From Planctomycetaceae bacterium (GTDB lineage: Bacteria > Planctomycetota > Planctomycetia > Gemmatales > Gemmataceae): DNA of 35,989 nt. Both the position numbers and the translations under genes were made by a program. The notes under the pieces were generated by a model, which did no database searches, was not told the DNA's origin, and saw only the letters and a program-made list of their open reading frames with translations. Position 1 is the first letter of the stretch. Each line of letters opens with the position of its first letter. This document shows, one piece after another, positions 23,169-31,124 of this stretch. The stretch covers positions 1-35,989 of the forward strand of contig PNLP01000068.1 of NCBI GenBank assembly GCA_013823135.1, written 5' to 3'.

Positions 23169-23951
23169 TCAAGGCTTTTCAACTTTGGCTGGCGGCATCG
23201 GCTTGAGGCCAACGCCACCGAGTTCCATGAGCCGCAATACCAGTTGCTTCTGCCGCCGGAGCACCGTCTCACGGGTCTCGTACACGTTCACTTCGAACGA
23301 GGAGAGGTAGAACAACTCGCCCTGCACCGCATCGCGGATCTTGATCATCCGCAAGAGGCGGTCCTCATCCTTCAAAATCTCCAGGCTCAGTTCCGCGTAC
23401 TTCTCGCGGTGTTTCACGACCAACTGCGACAGTTCCGTAACTTTCTTCACGTCGTCGGAGAAGTTCGTGAGGAGTGTCTCGGATCCCTTGAGTGGTTGGC
23501 CGTCAGGCCCGATGATCGGTTCGCCCAGAACCTGGGTGTACTTACCGGCAGCGTCCTCTTCGTACAGTTGCATCACGCTGGTGTCTTTGCCCGTGGCATC
23601 CTTCTCCCAAACCGGCTTGAAGAAGGCGTTCTTGCCGTCCTTGCCGGTCTTGGTCCATTGCAGGCGTTGAGCGAACTCGGCCACTCGCTTGTCGCGGCGG
23701 TCTTCGAGAGTTTCAAGTGTCTTGAGGTTCGCACCCCAAGTACCGCTGGCGATGTTTGCGGCCTTGGCGAGCGTTTCCGCGTCCTTCTTGAGCTGGGCAA
23801 ACACCTTGGGATCGCTCCCCTTGTCGGCCCCACCTTCGGGGATGGGATCGAACCACGCGGGCCGCTGCGTGTACACGGATGCGGACCACGACACGATACC
23901 CAGCCCGATGAGCAGGTTGAAGATCGCCAGCGTTTTGCCGATGAATGTCAT
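23169..23951 (-). CDS. Membrane coiled-coil protein (operon gene 2)
   Basis: 260 residues from the ATG at 23949-23951, AGGA 7 bases upstream. The N-terminal helix MTFIGKTLAIFNLLIGLGIV is followed by SWSASVYTQRPAWFDPIPEG, then an exterior domain rich in charged helices (QLKKDAETLAKAANIASGTW; LTNFSDDVKKVTELSQLVVK; YETRETVLRRQKQLVLRLME). No recognised family. N-terminus is paralogous to genes 1 and 3. It ends in PPAKVEKP. The intergenic gap to gene 3 is 119 bases, without a hairpin that I see. Confidence 0.78.
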   Translation of the reverse strand: MTFIGKTLAIFNLLIGLGIVSWSASVYTQRPAWFDPIPEGGADKGSDPKVFAQLKKDAETLAKAANIASGTWGANLKTLETLEDRRDKRVAEFAQRLQWTKTGKDGKNAFFKPVWEKDATGKDTSVMQLYEEDAAGKYTQVLGEPIIGPDGQPLKGSETLLTNFSDDVKKVTELSQLVVKHREKYAELSLEILKDEDRLLRMIKIRDAVQGELFYLSSFEVNVYETRETVLRRQKQLVLRLMELGGVGLKPMPPAKVEKP

Positions 23952-24000
23952 TGCCGTGTCCTGGTTCGGAATCCCGGGTGCCGGTCCCAATACGCCCCTG

Positions 24001-25218
24001 TCAGTTTCCGCCACCAACTTTCGGAGCCGTCAACCTCAGCAAATCACGCTCGCGTTGTTCCAGAACACCTTCGAGGCGATAAACCTCGTCGAGTGTAATG
24101 GCGACTTCACGCTGAACCTCGAACAGTGCCGCTTCGATGCTCGTCTGCTTCACCAGCATCTCGTCCACTTCGATCTTTGTCTTCGCATAGCGGGCCTGGA
24201 TCGCTTTCAACTGCGTCTCACGCTGTCCGACGAAGTCCGCGTCCTTCTTCTCCTGCTCGACCCACTTCGCCTTCAGTTCGGCCTGGTGGTTGGCCAGGTC
24301 GGTCCGGCCAATGGCAAGCAGGAGCTGGATTCGCTCGGCCGACTGGTAATCCGCCTGGTGAACAGGCATGATGAGCCGGATGCGTTCGGCCATCGTGGCG
24401 AACCGTTCGGCCTGGGCGATGATCGCGCTTGCGAACCGTCGAAGGCCAACAACCATTGCGACTCGCTTCTGCCATTCCTCGTTCGGGCTGAGATGAACGA
24501 GGAGGTGAACAAGGCGATTGTGCCGCTCTGTCTCTTCGATCGGGCCAAACCGCGATTCATCGACCTTCTTGATTTTGTCGTTCAACTTGGCCACATCGGT
24601 GGCGTCTGCTTCAACGATCTTGCTCGACTGAGTATCATCGGCAGGCTTCGACGGATCGATCACCGTGGCGAACTTGTCGTTGAGTAACTTCTCCAACGCC
24701 TCGACGTTCTTGTCGGCAATCAACTTCTGGATGGCCTGACGGTCCTCGTAGACTTCAGGTTGAAAGAGCAACCAGCCCGTGAGTAGCTTCAACTTCTCGT
24801 CGGGCTTATCGGCGTTTTCGGCGAGGAGACCGTCGATCTTGGCCTTCACCCGCTTCACTTCCGCCAGTTGGTTCGGAACAGCGCCGCCGCCGAGAACCTC
24901 GCCGCCCGGTGCAGCTTTGAAGTAGGATTCGAGAAGTTTCTTGCTGACGGTGGTTGTGCGGAACGAACCCGCCATCGTGACCTGGAACGGTACTTCGATG
25001 TCCGGGTCGTTGCCAGCGGGCATGTCTGCAACATCGCCCTTCTGGTTCCCGAACGGAAGTCCGTCGATCAGAAGAATGTGGCGGAGTCCCGCAGCGGTGA
25101 TCGCCTGCCGACCGTTACCCTTCCCCTTCTCGCCGTAGTAAACCTGCATCGCGAAGTACGCAAAGGCACCTGCAGCCAACAGGTTAAAGAAGGTCAGCAC
25201 CTTACCGAAAGTCGTCAT
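24001..25218 (-). CDS. Membrane coiled-coil protein (operon gene 1)
   Basis: 405 residues. The N-terminal helix MTTFGKVLTFFNLLAAGAFA continues into YFAMQVYYGEKGKGNGRQ. The exterior part is about 370 residues: first a beta/loop region (ILLIDGLPFGNQKGDVADMP, VPFQVTMAGSFRTTTVSKKL), then helical regions with charged heptads (KLNDKIKKVDESRFGPIEET, HQAELKAKWVEQEKKDADFV, YRLEGVLEQRERDLLRLTAP). No recognised family. It is the first gene after a recognisable promoter at 25261-25289, followed 49 bases later by gene 2. The shared FGK motif of genes 1-3 suggests duplication and co-assembly. Confidence 0.78.
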   Translation of the reverse strand: MTTFGKVLTFFNLLAAGAFAYFAMQVYYGEKGKGNGRQAITAAGLRHILLIDGLPFGNQKGDVADMPAGNDPDIEVPFQVTMAGSFRTTTVSKKLLESYFKAAPGGEVLGGGAVPNQLAEVKRVKAKIDGLLAENADKPDEKLKLLTGWLLFQPEVYEDRQAIQKLIADKNVEALEKLLNDKFATVIDPSKPADDTQSSKIVEADATDVAKLNDKIKKVDESRFGPIEETERHNRLVHLLVHLSPNEEWQKRVAMVVGLRRFASAIIAQAERFATMAERIRLIMPVHQADYQSAERIQLLLAIGRTDLANHQAELKAKWVEQEKKDADFVGQRETQLKAIQARYAKTKIEVDEMLVKQTSIEAALFEVQREVAITLDEVYRLEGVLEQRERDLLRLTAPKVGGGN

Positions 25219-25260
25219 GGCTCAGGTCCGGAGTCGGGGCTGATGGGTCGTAGCTACTTG

Positions 25261-25289
25261 ATTGTGACCAATGACTTCGCACTTGACAA
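25261..25289 (-). promoter_or_regulatory. Sigma-70-type promoter for the four-gene operon
   Basis: On the minus strand: TTGTCA (25289-25284; five of six to consensus), 17-base spacer, CACAAT (25266-25261; four of six), then 42 bases to the ATG of gene 1. It lies in the 346-base divergent region between this operon and the Ser/Thr kinase. Confidence 0.5.
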
Positions 25290-25439
25290 GCGCGGAACAG
25301 AGACAAACCACGGGAGAACGGTCAACTGGAAAGGCCGCGTCGATTATGCCGATTGCGCTCTCGCATGAGTGCGTGAGATGAGTCTGGTCGCTCTCGGCAC
25401 ATTTTACCCCACCGTCACGATCATTCCAACAGTTCGGTA

Positions 25440-25469
25440 TTCGCCAAGCGTCGGAATTTGGCCTATAAG
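25440..25469 (+). promoter_or_regulatory. Possible promoter for the Ser/Thr kinase gene
   Basis: TATAAG at 25464-25469 with a weak -35 (TTCGCC, 25440-25445) at 18-base spacing, about 95 bases before the kinase ATG. The divergent gap 25219-25564 otherwise shows only the operon promoter and a G-rich stretch; no gene seen. Confidence 0.3.
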
Positions 25470-25564
25470 ATAGGTAGGGGCTCTCCGCGAATACGGATTG
25501 TTGGGGCGTCTTGCTCCGCCAGATCCACCCTTATTCCCACTGCTCAGGCGGGAGAATCACGCCC

Positions 25565-27073
25565 ATGTCCCCGGACACGACCCCACCACAACTGGGGAAT
25601 TACGATATCGTGTCGAAGATCGCCGAGGGCGGTATGGGGACGGTATATAAGGGCCGTAACCGGACCACGGGCGAAGTGGTCGCGATCAAGGTCATCGCCC
25701 CGACAACCGCCAAGAACCCCGTCCTCCTCCAGCGGTTCGAGCGTGAATTTCTCGCGGCTCGCGTCCTCGACCATCCCAACGTCGTCCGGGCACTCGACTA
25801 CTGCGGCACCGGGCCGCACCCGTTCCTCGTCATGGAATTCGTCGACGGCGAATCCATCGGCCAGCGAATCGAACGGAAGGGGCCAATCCTCGAAGCCGAG
25901 GCGATTCGCCTCGTGGCTCAGGTCTGCGAGGGGCTTCAGCGAGCGCACAAGCAAGGTCTCGTTCACCGCGATGTGAAGCCCGACAACATCATGATTACCC
26001 GCGAGGGAATCGCCAAACTCACCGACATGGGGCTGGTGAAGGATGTCGAAGGCGATCTCAACCTGACCAAAACCGGCCGCGGCCTGGGCACCCCGCACTA
26101 CATGGCACCCGAGCAGTTCCGCAACGCCAAGAACGTGGATGTGCGAGGCGACATCTACTCGCTCGGCGCGACGCTCTACGCGATGGTCACCGGGAACATC
26201 CCGTTCGACAACGCCAGTCCGCTCGACTGCTGGATGAAGAAGGTCCGCAATGAGTTCCCAACGCCACGGGAATTGAACCCCAGTCTTTCGGATCGCATCG
26301 ACTGGGCCATTCGCCGTGCCATGAGCGCCGAGCCCGACCGCCGCCCGGCAAGTTGCCGCGAATTCCTCGAAGACCTGACGGGGCAAAGTCGCACCGCACC
26401 GCCGCGGCCTGGTTCGAATCCCACCAACCCCGCTGCCGCAGATGTGTGGTATCTCGTGTACAAGGACGAGACTGGCACAACGCACACGGTCAAAGGCAGC
26501 ACTGAGAGCATCCGGAACGCCCTGCGAGACAATCTTCTGGGCGACACGACGCAAATCTTGGTGAACCGGACGAAGACGGGCCAGTTCCAGCCACTGTCGA
26601 GCATGGCGGAGTTCCGCGACCTTGTTGTGGTCCCTGCTGCCCTTCCCTCTGGGCCAACTTCCGGGCGAATTCCCAGATCGGGGCCGCAGTCGGGCACAAT
26701 GCGTCGGGCCGAACCGGAGCCAGCCGACCCTGGCTCAAACCCTCCCGCCGATCTCTCGGCAGCGGGCCGATCTGGTCGCCTGGGGGCGTTGCCACCGACC
26801 GGGCGAAGTGGGCCACAATCTGGGGCTATGCGATCGACTCCCGCAGGGTCGGCGCGGCCTACCCCCACGAACCCCAACCCGCCACGACGCGGCACACCCG
26901 ACGTGGATGAGACGGCACCGTATACCCCCTCGAACAGGAGTTCTGGCGGACTGGCGAAGAATCGAAAGTCTGTGCAACTTCCCAAAAAGCCGCCCTTCGA
27001 CTGGACGCCGATTCTACTGGCGTTGGTGCTCGTCCTGTCCGCGACCGTCGGGTATCTCGTTCTGGTGAAATGA
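25565..27073 (+). CDS. Membrane-anchored Ser/Thr protein kinase
   Basis: 502 residues from ATG 25565. Hanks-type kinase domain about 12-275: glycine loop KIAEGGMGTVYKG (18-30), VAIKVI (Lys42), GLVHRDVKPDNIMI (HRD), KLTDMGLVKD (the Mg site reads DMG), TPHYMAPEQF (APE) and RGDIYSLGATLYAM. About residues 295-360 form a small separate domain (ADVWYLVYKDETGTTHTVKG, LLGDTTQILVNRTKTGQFQP) of a type I do not recognise by name; similar domains follow kinases in planctomycetes. A Pro/Ser/Arg-rich linker then contains two similar segments (RSGPQSGTMRR, RSGPQSGAMRS). It ends in a membrane helix (WTPILLALVLVLSATVGYLV). The kinase faces the cytoplasm. Divergent from the four-gene operon, which could be its target; that is only context. 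Confidence 0.93.
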   Translation: MSPDTTPPQLGNYDIVSKIAEGGMGTVYKGRNRTTGEVVAIKVIAPTTAKNPVLLQRFEREFLAARVLDHPNVVRALDYCGTGPHPFLVMEFVDGESIGQRIERKGPILEAEAIRLVAQVCEGLQRAHKQGLVHRDVKPDNIMITREGIAKLTDMGLVKDVEGDLNLTKTGRGLGTPHYMAPEQFRNAKNVDVRGDIYSLGATLYAMVTGNIPFDNASPLDCWMKKVRNEFPTPRELNPSLSDRIDWAIRRAMSAEPDRRPASCREFLEDLTGQSRTAPPRPGSNPTNPAAADVWYLVYKDETGTTHTVKGSTESIRNALRDNLLGDTTQILVNRTKTGQFQPLSSMAEFRDLVVVPAALPSGPTSGRIPRSGPQSGTMRRAEPEPADPGSNPPADLSAAGRSGRLGALPPTGRSGPQSGAMRSTPAGSARPTPTNPNPPRRGTPDVDETAPYTPSNRSSGGLAKNRKSVQLPKKPPFDWTPILLALVLVLSATVGYLVLVK

Positions 27074-27081
27074 CCGAGGAT

Positions 27082-27165
27082 TTGGCGAGCGGGGGCACGT
27101 CAGTCCCCCGAATTATTTCTTCGTACATGGAGCACTCGGGGGACTGACGTGCCCCCGCTCGCCAA
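27082..27165. repeat. Perfect 30-base-arm palindrome between convergent genes
   Basis: Left arm 27082-27111 (TTGGCGAGCGGGGGCACGTC then AGTCCCCCGA) and right arm 27136-27165 are perfect reverse complements over 30 bases, loop 24. It occupies the 99-base gap between the kinase stop and the WD40 gene stop, so it is well placed as a bidirectional terminator. Confidence 0.92.
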
Positions 27166-27172
27166 GGCCCAC

Positions 27173-28639
27173 TCACTTCCGCATCCGCTCCAGTGCTCGC
27201 CTGGCCTCCTGGGTTCGCCACGCAGATGCGTTCCCACCCGCAAGTTCTCTCAGGAAATTGCCAGCCTCAGGCGTCCCGAGCGATTCCAACAACTCAATCG
27301 CTCGTGTGTCGGCAAGGCGAATTGCCGCATTCGACTCGGGAACGTCTGCCGGTCTCGTTCGCATCCGGGCCGTGGCCACCGCGGCGGCAGGCTCCACCGC
27401 GAGGCGAGCCATCGCGAGGTACGCCACGGCGGCCTTACCTGTGCTCATGGTCGCCCAGAGCTTCGCGGCGTTCGTCTCGCGTTGCACGCTCACCGGCAAC
27501 GGCATCGCCTGTGGTCGCACGTCCCAGACGAGAACGGTGTGGTCTTCACCCGCCGTGAGCAACCGCGACCCGTCCGGCGTGAATGCCAGCGCACAGCACC
27601 GCGAGCCGTGGCCCGGCAACTCCCGACGCTGCCCCCATGTGGCCTGCTCGTACAAACCGATGGTTCCATCCGGGTGAGCCACCGCGACCATTGTGCCCGA
27701 CGGCGAGACAGCGAGCGGGATACCCCACTTCGCGAGCCAGTCCGAAACCGTCAGCTCGGGCAACGCCGGAAGTTGGTCGGGGACGATCTCGGTTCCCGTG
27801 AGCACATCGCGGACGATTCTTGTTGATCGAGAGCCGAGGTCCGAGCCCGAGCGCCAAGCGAGGTTTTCGTTGTCCCTCGCTTGGCGCTCGGGCTCGGAAG
27901 CGGAAACTCCTCGCTTGGCGCTCGGGCTCGGAAGCGGAATGGCACTCGGTTGCGAGGCATCGCGATTCGCGATCACCAACCCGAGCCCGTCTCGCGTCAG
28001 ATCAACGGGGCCAGTTGTGGGGAGCGCGCGGAGTTCGCTCCCCGTGGTGAGGTTCCACACGCGTGCCGTGCCATCGTCGGCCAGGGTGGCGGCTCGTTTC
28101 CCATCCGCGGAAATCCGGATCGCACGCACCGGCGCGATGTGCCCGTGCGGCTCGGAGAGCGGCCGGAACGTCTCGCCATCCCATACGCGAACGAGTCCAT
28201 CGTCGCTGGCGGTGGCGAGTCGCTTGCCGTCTGCTGATCGGGCCACGGCCGTGACGCGGCCGATGTGCCCGGTGAGTTGCGCGAGCTGGCGTGCGGTCGT
28301 GGCATCCCACACGCGACCGGCGTTACCTGGGCCGGCTGTCAAGATGCGGTTCCCACCGAGGCGAACGCTCGGCGTCGTTCCTTCATTCCACTCGGGGGGC
28401 GACCGCAACGGCGTGCTCGTACACGGGAATCCGCCGATGCTGTTCCAGGCAACCGGGCGAAGAAACCCGTCGGTCCGGAAGACCCAGCCGGTGAGCAAGG
28501 TGCAGTCGGCCGAGAACCGCAAGTGTCGCACTTCTCCCGCGGCTCGGAACCGGTGATCGCCCAGGCGCAGCACGGCACCCGGCGGCAGTTCCGCGAGCGA
28601 ACCAGCGAACAGCATCAGCACCAGCGTGGGACCGAGCAT
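27173..28639 (-). CDS. Exported WD40-repeat protein interrupted by a palindromic repeat
   Basis: 488 residues. Starts with a signal (LGPTLVLMLFAGSLAELPPG), start backed by GGGAGG 5 bases upstream. WD40 blades: RVTAVARSADGKRLATASDD then GLVRVWD; PVRAIRISADGKRAATLADD then GTARVWN; PLAVSPSGTMVAVAHPDGTI; CCALAFTPDGSRLLTAGEDH then TVLVWD. After the propeller comes a helical end about 410-488 (AIRLADTRAIELLESLGTPE, EARRALERMRK) similar to that seen in planctomycete WD40 proteins. Residues about 234-266 (SAKRGVSASEPERQARDNEN) are encoded by a palindrome plus a direct repeat and look foreign to the propeller. Function: a scaffold or sensor, not determinable. A two-gene order with the kinase is convergent, not operonic. 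Confidence 0.88.
   Translation of the reverse strand: MLGPTLVLMLFAGSLAELPPGAVLRLGDHRFRAAGEVRHLRFSADCTLLTGWVFRTDGFLRPVAWNSIGGFPCTSTPLRSPPEWNEGTTPSVRLGGNRILTAGPGNAGRVWDATTARQLAQLTGHIGRVTAVARSADGKRLATASDDGLVRVWDGETFRPLSEPHGHIAPVRAIRISADGKRAATLADDGTARVWNLTTGSELRALPTTGPVDLTRDGLGLVIANRDASQPSAIPLPSPSAKRGVSASEPERQARDNENLAWRSGSDLGSRSTRIVRDVLTGTEIVPDQLPALPELTVSDWLAKWGIPLAVSPSGTMVAVAHPDGTIGLYEQATWGQRRELPGHGSRCCALAFTPDGSRLLTAGEDHTVLVWDVRPQAMPLPVSVQRETNAAKLWATMSTGKAAVAYLAMARLAVEPAAAVATARMRTRPADVPESNAAIRLADTRAIELLESLGTPEAGNFLRELAGGNASAWRTQEARRALERMRK
27841..27939. repeat. Palindrome plus direct repeat inside the WD40 gene
   Basis: Arms 27841-27863 and 27875-27897 (CCTCGCTTGGCGCTCGGGCT then CGG) are perfect over 23 bases with an 11-base loop. 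The right arm with its GAAGCGGAA tail is then repeated directly at 27909-27939. The whole is read through in the WD40 reading frame. The same arm family occurs, diverged, in the intergenic element at 32286-32356. Confidence 0.9.
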
Positions 28640-28800
28640 CGACGCCTCCCGCGAGTCGCCGAGAGCATACCGGAGAACGCGGAATCACCGCGAGAGGAAC
28701 TGGCAAGGAGTCAGAGCGAGGGTGCCCGACTCGCCAAAGCCGCGTCGGGTCGGTATCCCAAGCACTGTTCAAATTCACCACATCAAGGCAGGAGCCACGC

Positions 28801-29736
28801 TTGCGAACGCTCATCACCGGTGGGGCCGGGTTCATCGGGTCTCACCTCTGCGATCGGTTCCTCGCCGAGGGGCACGAGGTTGTCGCCGTCGATAACTTCC
28901 TCACCGGCACCCCCGAGAACATCAGCCATCTTCTTGGGAACCCGAAGTTCAAGCTCATCGGCCACGACATCTCGAACCCGTTGAAGGTGAAGGACAAGAT
29001 CGACAACGTCCTTCACTTCGCCAGCCCGGCAAGCCCAGTCGATTACCTCGAGCACCCGATCCCAACGCTGAAGGTCGGCGCACTGGGCACCCACGTCACG
29101 CTCGGGCTCGCGAAGGCACACGGGGCACGCTACCTGCTCGCCAGCACCAGCGAGGTCTACGGCGACCCCCTCGAACACCCGCAAACCGAAAGCTACTGGG
29201 GGAACGTGAACCCCATCGGCGTCCGCGGCGTGTACGACGAGGCCAAGCGCTTCGCCGAGTCGATGACGATGGCGTACCACCGCGTTCACAACGTGAAGAC
29301 ACACATCGTCCGCATCTTCAACACTTACGGCGAACGGATGCGGCTGAACGACGGGCGGGTGCTGCCGAACTTCATGTATCAGGCGCTGATGGGCGAGCCG
29401 ATCACCGTGTACGGCGATGGCAAACAAACGCGCAGCTTCCAGTACGTCTCGGACCTCGTCGAGGGCGTGTTCCGCTTGCTCTTCACCGACGACCCCAACC
29501 CGGTGAACATCGGCAACCCCGCGGAAATCACGATGCTTCAGTTCGCCGAGGAAGTGAAGAAACTTGCGGGCGCGAACAGCGAAATCGTGTTCCGACCGCT
29601 GCCGCAAGACGACCCCAAACTTCGGCAACCCGACATCACCCGTGCCCGTGCGTTGCTCGGCTGGGAGCCAAAGGTCGGCCGCGCCGAGGGATTGAAGCGA
29701 ACGATGGACTTCTTCCGCAAGAAAATGGGCCGCTGA
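28801..29736 (+). CDS. UDP-glucuronate decarboxylase (UDP-xylose synthase)
   Basis: 311 residues of the extended SDR family; converts UDP-glucuronate to UDP-xylose with bound NAD. The start is a TTG at 28801, supported by GGAGCCACGC with AGGAG about 6 bases before and by the family start RTLITGGAGFIGSHL. GGAGFIG is the nucleotide site; VDNFLTGTPENI, LHFASPASPVDYL and LASTSEVYGDPLEHPQTESY are UXS signatures. The catalytic Tyr/Lys are in YDEAKRFAE. IVRIFNTYGERM and GDGKQTRSFQYVSDLVEG complete it. The product feeds polysaccharide synthesis. No transporter or transferase gene is adjacent. No signal or membrane part. Confidence 0.93.
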   Translation: MRTLITGGAGFIGSHLCDRFLAEGHEVVAVDNFLTGTPENISHLLGNPKFKLIGHDISNPLKVKDKIDNVLHFASPASPVDYLEHPIPTLKVGALGTHVTLGLAKAHGARYLLASTSEVYGDPLEHPQTESYWGNVNPIGVRGVYDEAKRFAESMTMAYHRVHNVKTHIVRIFNTYGERMRLNDGRVLPNFMYQALMGEPITVYGDGKQTRSFQYVSDLVEGVFRLLFTDDPNPVNIGNPAEITMLQFAEEVKKLAGANSEIVFRPLPQDDPKLRQPDITRARALLGWEPKVGRAEGLKRTMDFFRKKMGR

Positions 29737-29748
29737 TAGCGTGAAAAA

Positions 29749-29808
29749 GGGAGGGCGAGGCTCCTGCCGAGCCGTTGGCGTGCGGCTCGGCAGGAGCCTC
29801 GCCCTCCC
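29749..29808. repeat. Palindrome with 26-base perfect arms, copy 2
   Basis: Arms 29749-29774 and 29783-29808 are the same 26 bases as at 13299-13368, here with an 8-base loop (TTGGCGTG). It starts 12 bases after the decarboxylase stop. Confidence 0.93.
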
Positions 29809-30185
29809 AAACCCGGATTCGCCGGACAAAACGCATGGAACCCTGCGAGAAAATCGTTCCCGGGCTCACCCTGTGGCCGGCTTGGTTTCTCTCCGCGTTC
29901 TCAGTGTTCTCTGCGGTGAAGCCGCTTCTGCAGGCCACTTGCAACACACGAATGGAAAGAAAGTATCCAATCTTGGGCAAAAAATTCCTTGACGCGCCCC
30001 ACGGGTGCCTGCCTTAATAGGCGGAATGCTGTCCTGTCTGCGCAGTTGATAGAAAGAACTTAGCGCGAATTTCCGGAACTAACGGCACCGTCGCGACGTC
30101 CAAATGGTTCATGTCGCCGGGTCGATTTTCCCGGATAGGCCATCATCCATCGGTTCGCCACACAGACTCACCCAGGATTTGACGT
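29809..30185 (+). other. Gene-free leader of the ExbB/ExbD cluster with repeat relic
   Basis: No gene seen. At 29883-29918 a GTTTCTCTCCGCGTTCTCAG... stretch is, in reverse complement, similar to the stretch at 35912-35950 (TCACCGC-GAGGACGCAGAGG-type), so these are two copies of another repeat family. At 29989-29994 is TTGACG and at 30014-30020 TTAATAG, a possible promoter with over-long spacing (19-20 bases). The rest to the ATG is a leader of about 165 bases with no recognised riboswitch. Confidence 0.45.
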
Positions 30186-31013
30186 ATGTCGCTCCTCTCG
30201 TCGCGGATGTCTCACACCCGGTTCCTGTTCCTCGCGGGGCTGGCTCTGTTCCTGGTCTTCTCGTTCACCGGCGTCGCCAGCGCAGCCGACGAAGCCGCCC
30301 CGGCTGCCGATGCGAACCGCGAACCGCTCGTTCTGTTCATGATCAAGTCGTTGGGATGGGTGTTCGGCCCGTTGCTGCTCGCCATCTCGGTCGCCATGGT
30401 CGCCCTCGTCGTGCTGCTCATCCTCGACCTCCGCATGAGCTCCGCGATCCCGCCCGGATTTGTGGATGAGTTCACCGACACCGTGAACAAGCGGAAGTTC
30501 AAAGAAGCGTTCGACATGGCCCGCAACGACCCCTCGTTCCTCGGGCAAGTTTTGACCGCTGGCATGAGCCGCCTCCAGTACGGCCTCGAAGACGCCCGCG
30601 AAGCGGCCATGAATACCCTGGACAGCATCAAGTCCGACAAGGAACAGAAGAATAACTACAACGCCGTGATCGCGACGCTCGGGCCAATGCTCGGGCTGGT
30701 CGGCACCGTGTTCGGTATGATCCAGTCGTTCCAAGTGCTCGCCACCGCGACCCAGGTTAACCCGTCGAAGCTCGCCGAAGGTATCTCGCACGCTCTGAGC
30801 GTGACGCTCGTCGGGGTTGCCATCTCGGTCCCCGCGATCTTCTTCAGCGCCTTCTTCAAGAACCGAATCACCCACCTGTGCATGGACGTCGCCCACATCG
30901 CCGACGACCTCCTGACGCAGATGTACCACAACTCGAAGAAGCCCGCGACATCCCCGACCCCCGGTGCTGGCGGCACCCCGGCTCCTGGCGCTCCTCCAGC
31001 CCCAGGCCGCTAA
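30186..31013 (+). CDS. ExbB/TolQ/MotA-family proton channel protein
   Basis: 275 residues. AGGA lies 9 bases before the ATG. It has a signal-like N-terminal helix (RFLFLAGLALFLVFSFTGVA), then a membrane helix about 50-77 (FGPLLLAISVAMVALVVLLI), a cytoplasmic loop, and two membrane helices with the ExbB hallmark IATLGPMLGLVGTVFGMIQS (about 160-180) and SVTLVGVAISVPAIFFSAFF. It forms with ExbD a proton-driven stator-like motor in the inner membrane. The end is Pro/Gly/Ala-rich. Leading gene of a five-gene plus-strand cluster that encodes two ExbD proteins and a TonB-like anchor. Confidence 0.93.
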   Translation: MSLLSSRMSHTRFLFLAGLALFLVFSFTGVASAADEAAPAADANREPLVLFMIKSLGWVFGPLLLAISVAMVALVVLLILDLRMSSAIPPGFVDEFTDTVNKRKFKEAFDMARNDPSFLGQVLTAGMSRLQYGLEDAREAAMNTLDSIKSDKEQKNNYNAVIATLGPMLGLVGTVFGMIQSFQVLATATQVNPSKLAEGISHALSVTLVGVAISVPAIFFSAFFKNRITHLCMDVAHIADDLLTQMYHNSKKPATSPTPGAGGTPAPGAPPAPGR

Positions 31014-31019
31014 GCAGTC

Positions 31020-31118
31020 GTCCCTCGTCCTTGGTTCATCGTCCTTCGGGTCGGTGGCCAAGGGCTCCAGTACGCGATCAATTCTTGACGCAGGTCGAAG
31101 GACAAGGGACGAAGGACC
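31020..31118. repeat. Imperfect palindrome between exbB- and exbD-like genes
   Basis: GTCCCTCGTCCTTGG and TCGTCCTTCG at 31020-31048 pair imperfectly with CGAAGGACAAGGGACGAAGG at 31096-31118. The right part contains AAGGA that is the Shine-Dalgarno of the following ATG at 31125, so folding could hide that ribosome site. Confidence 0.7.
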
Positions 31119-31124
31119 CAAGCC

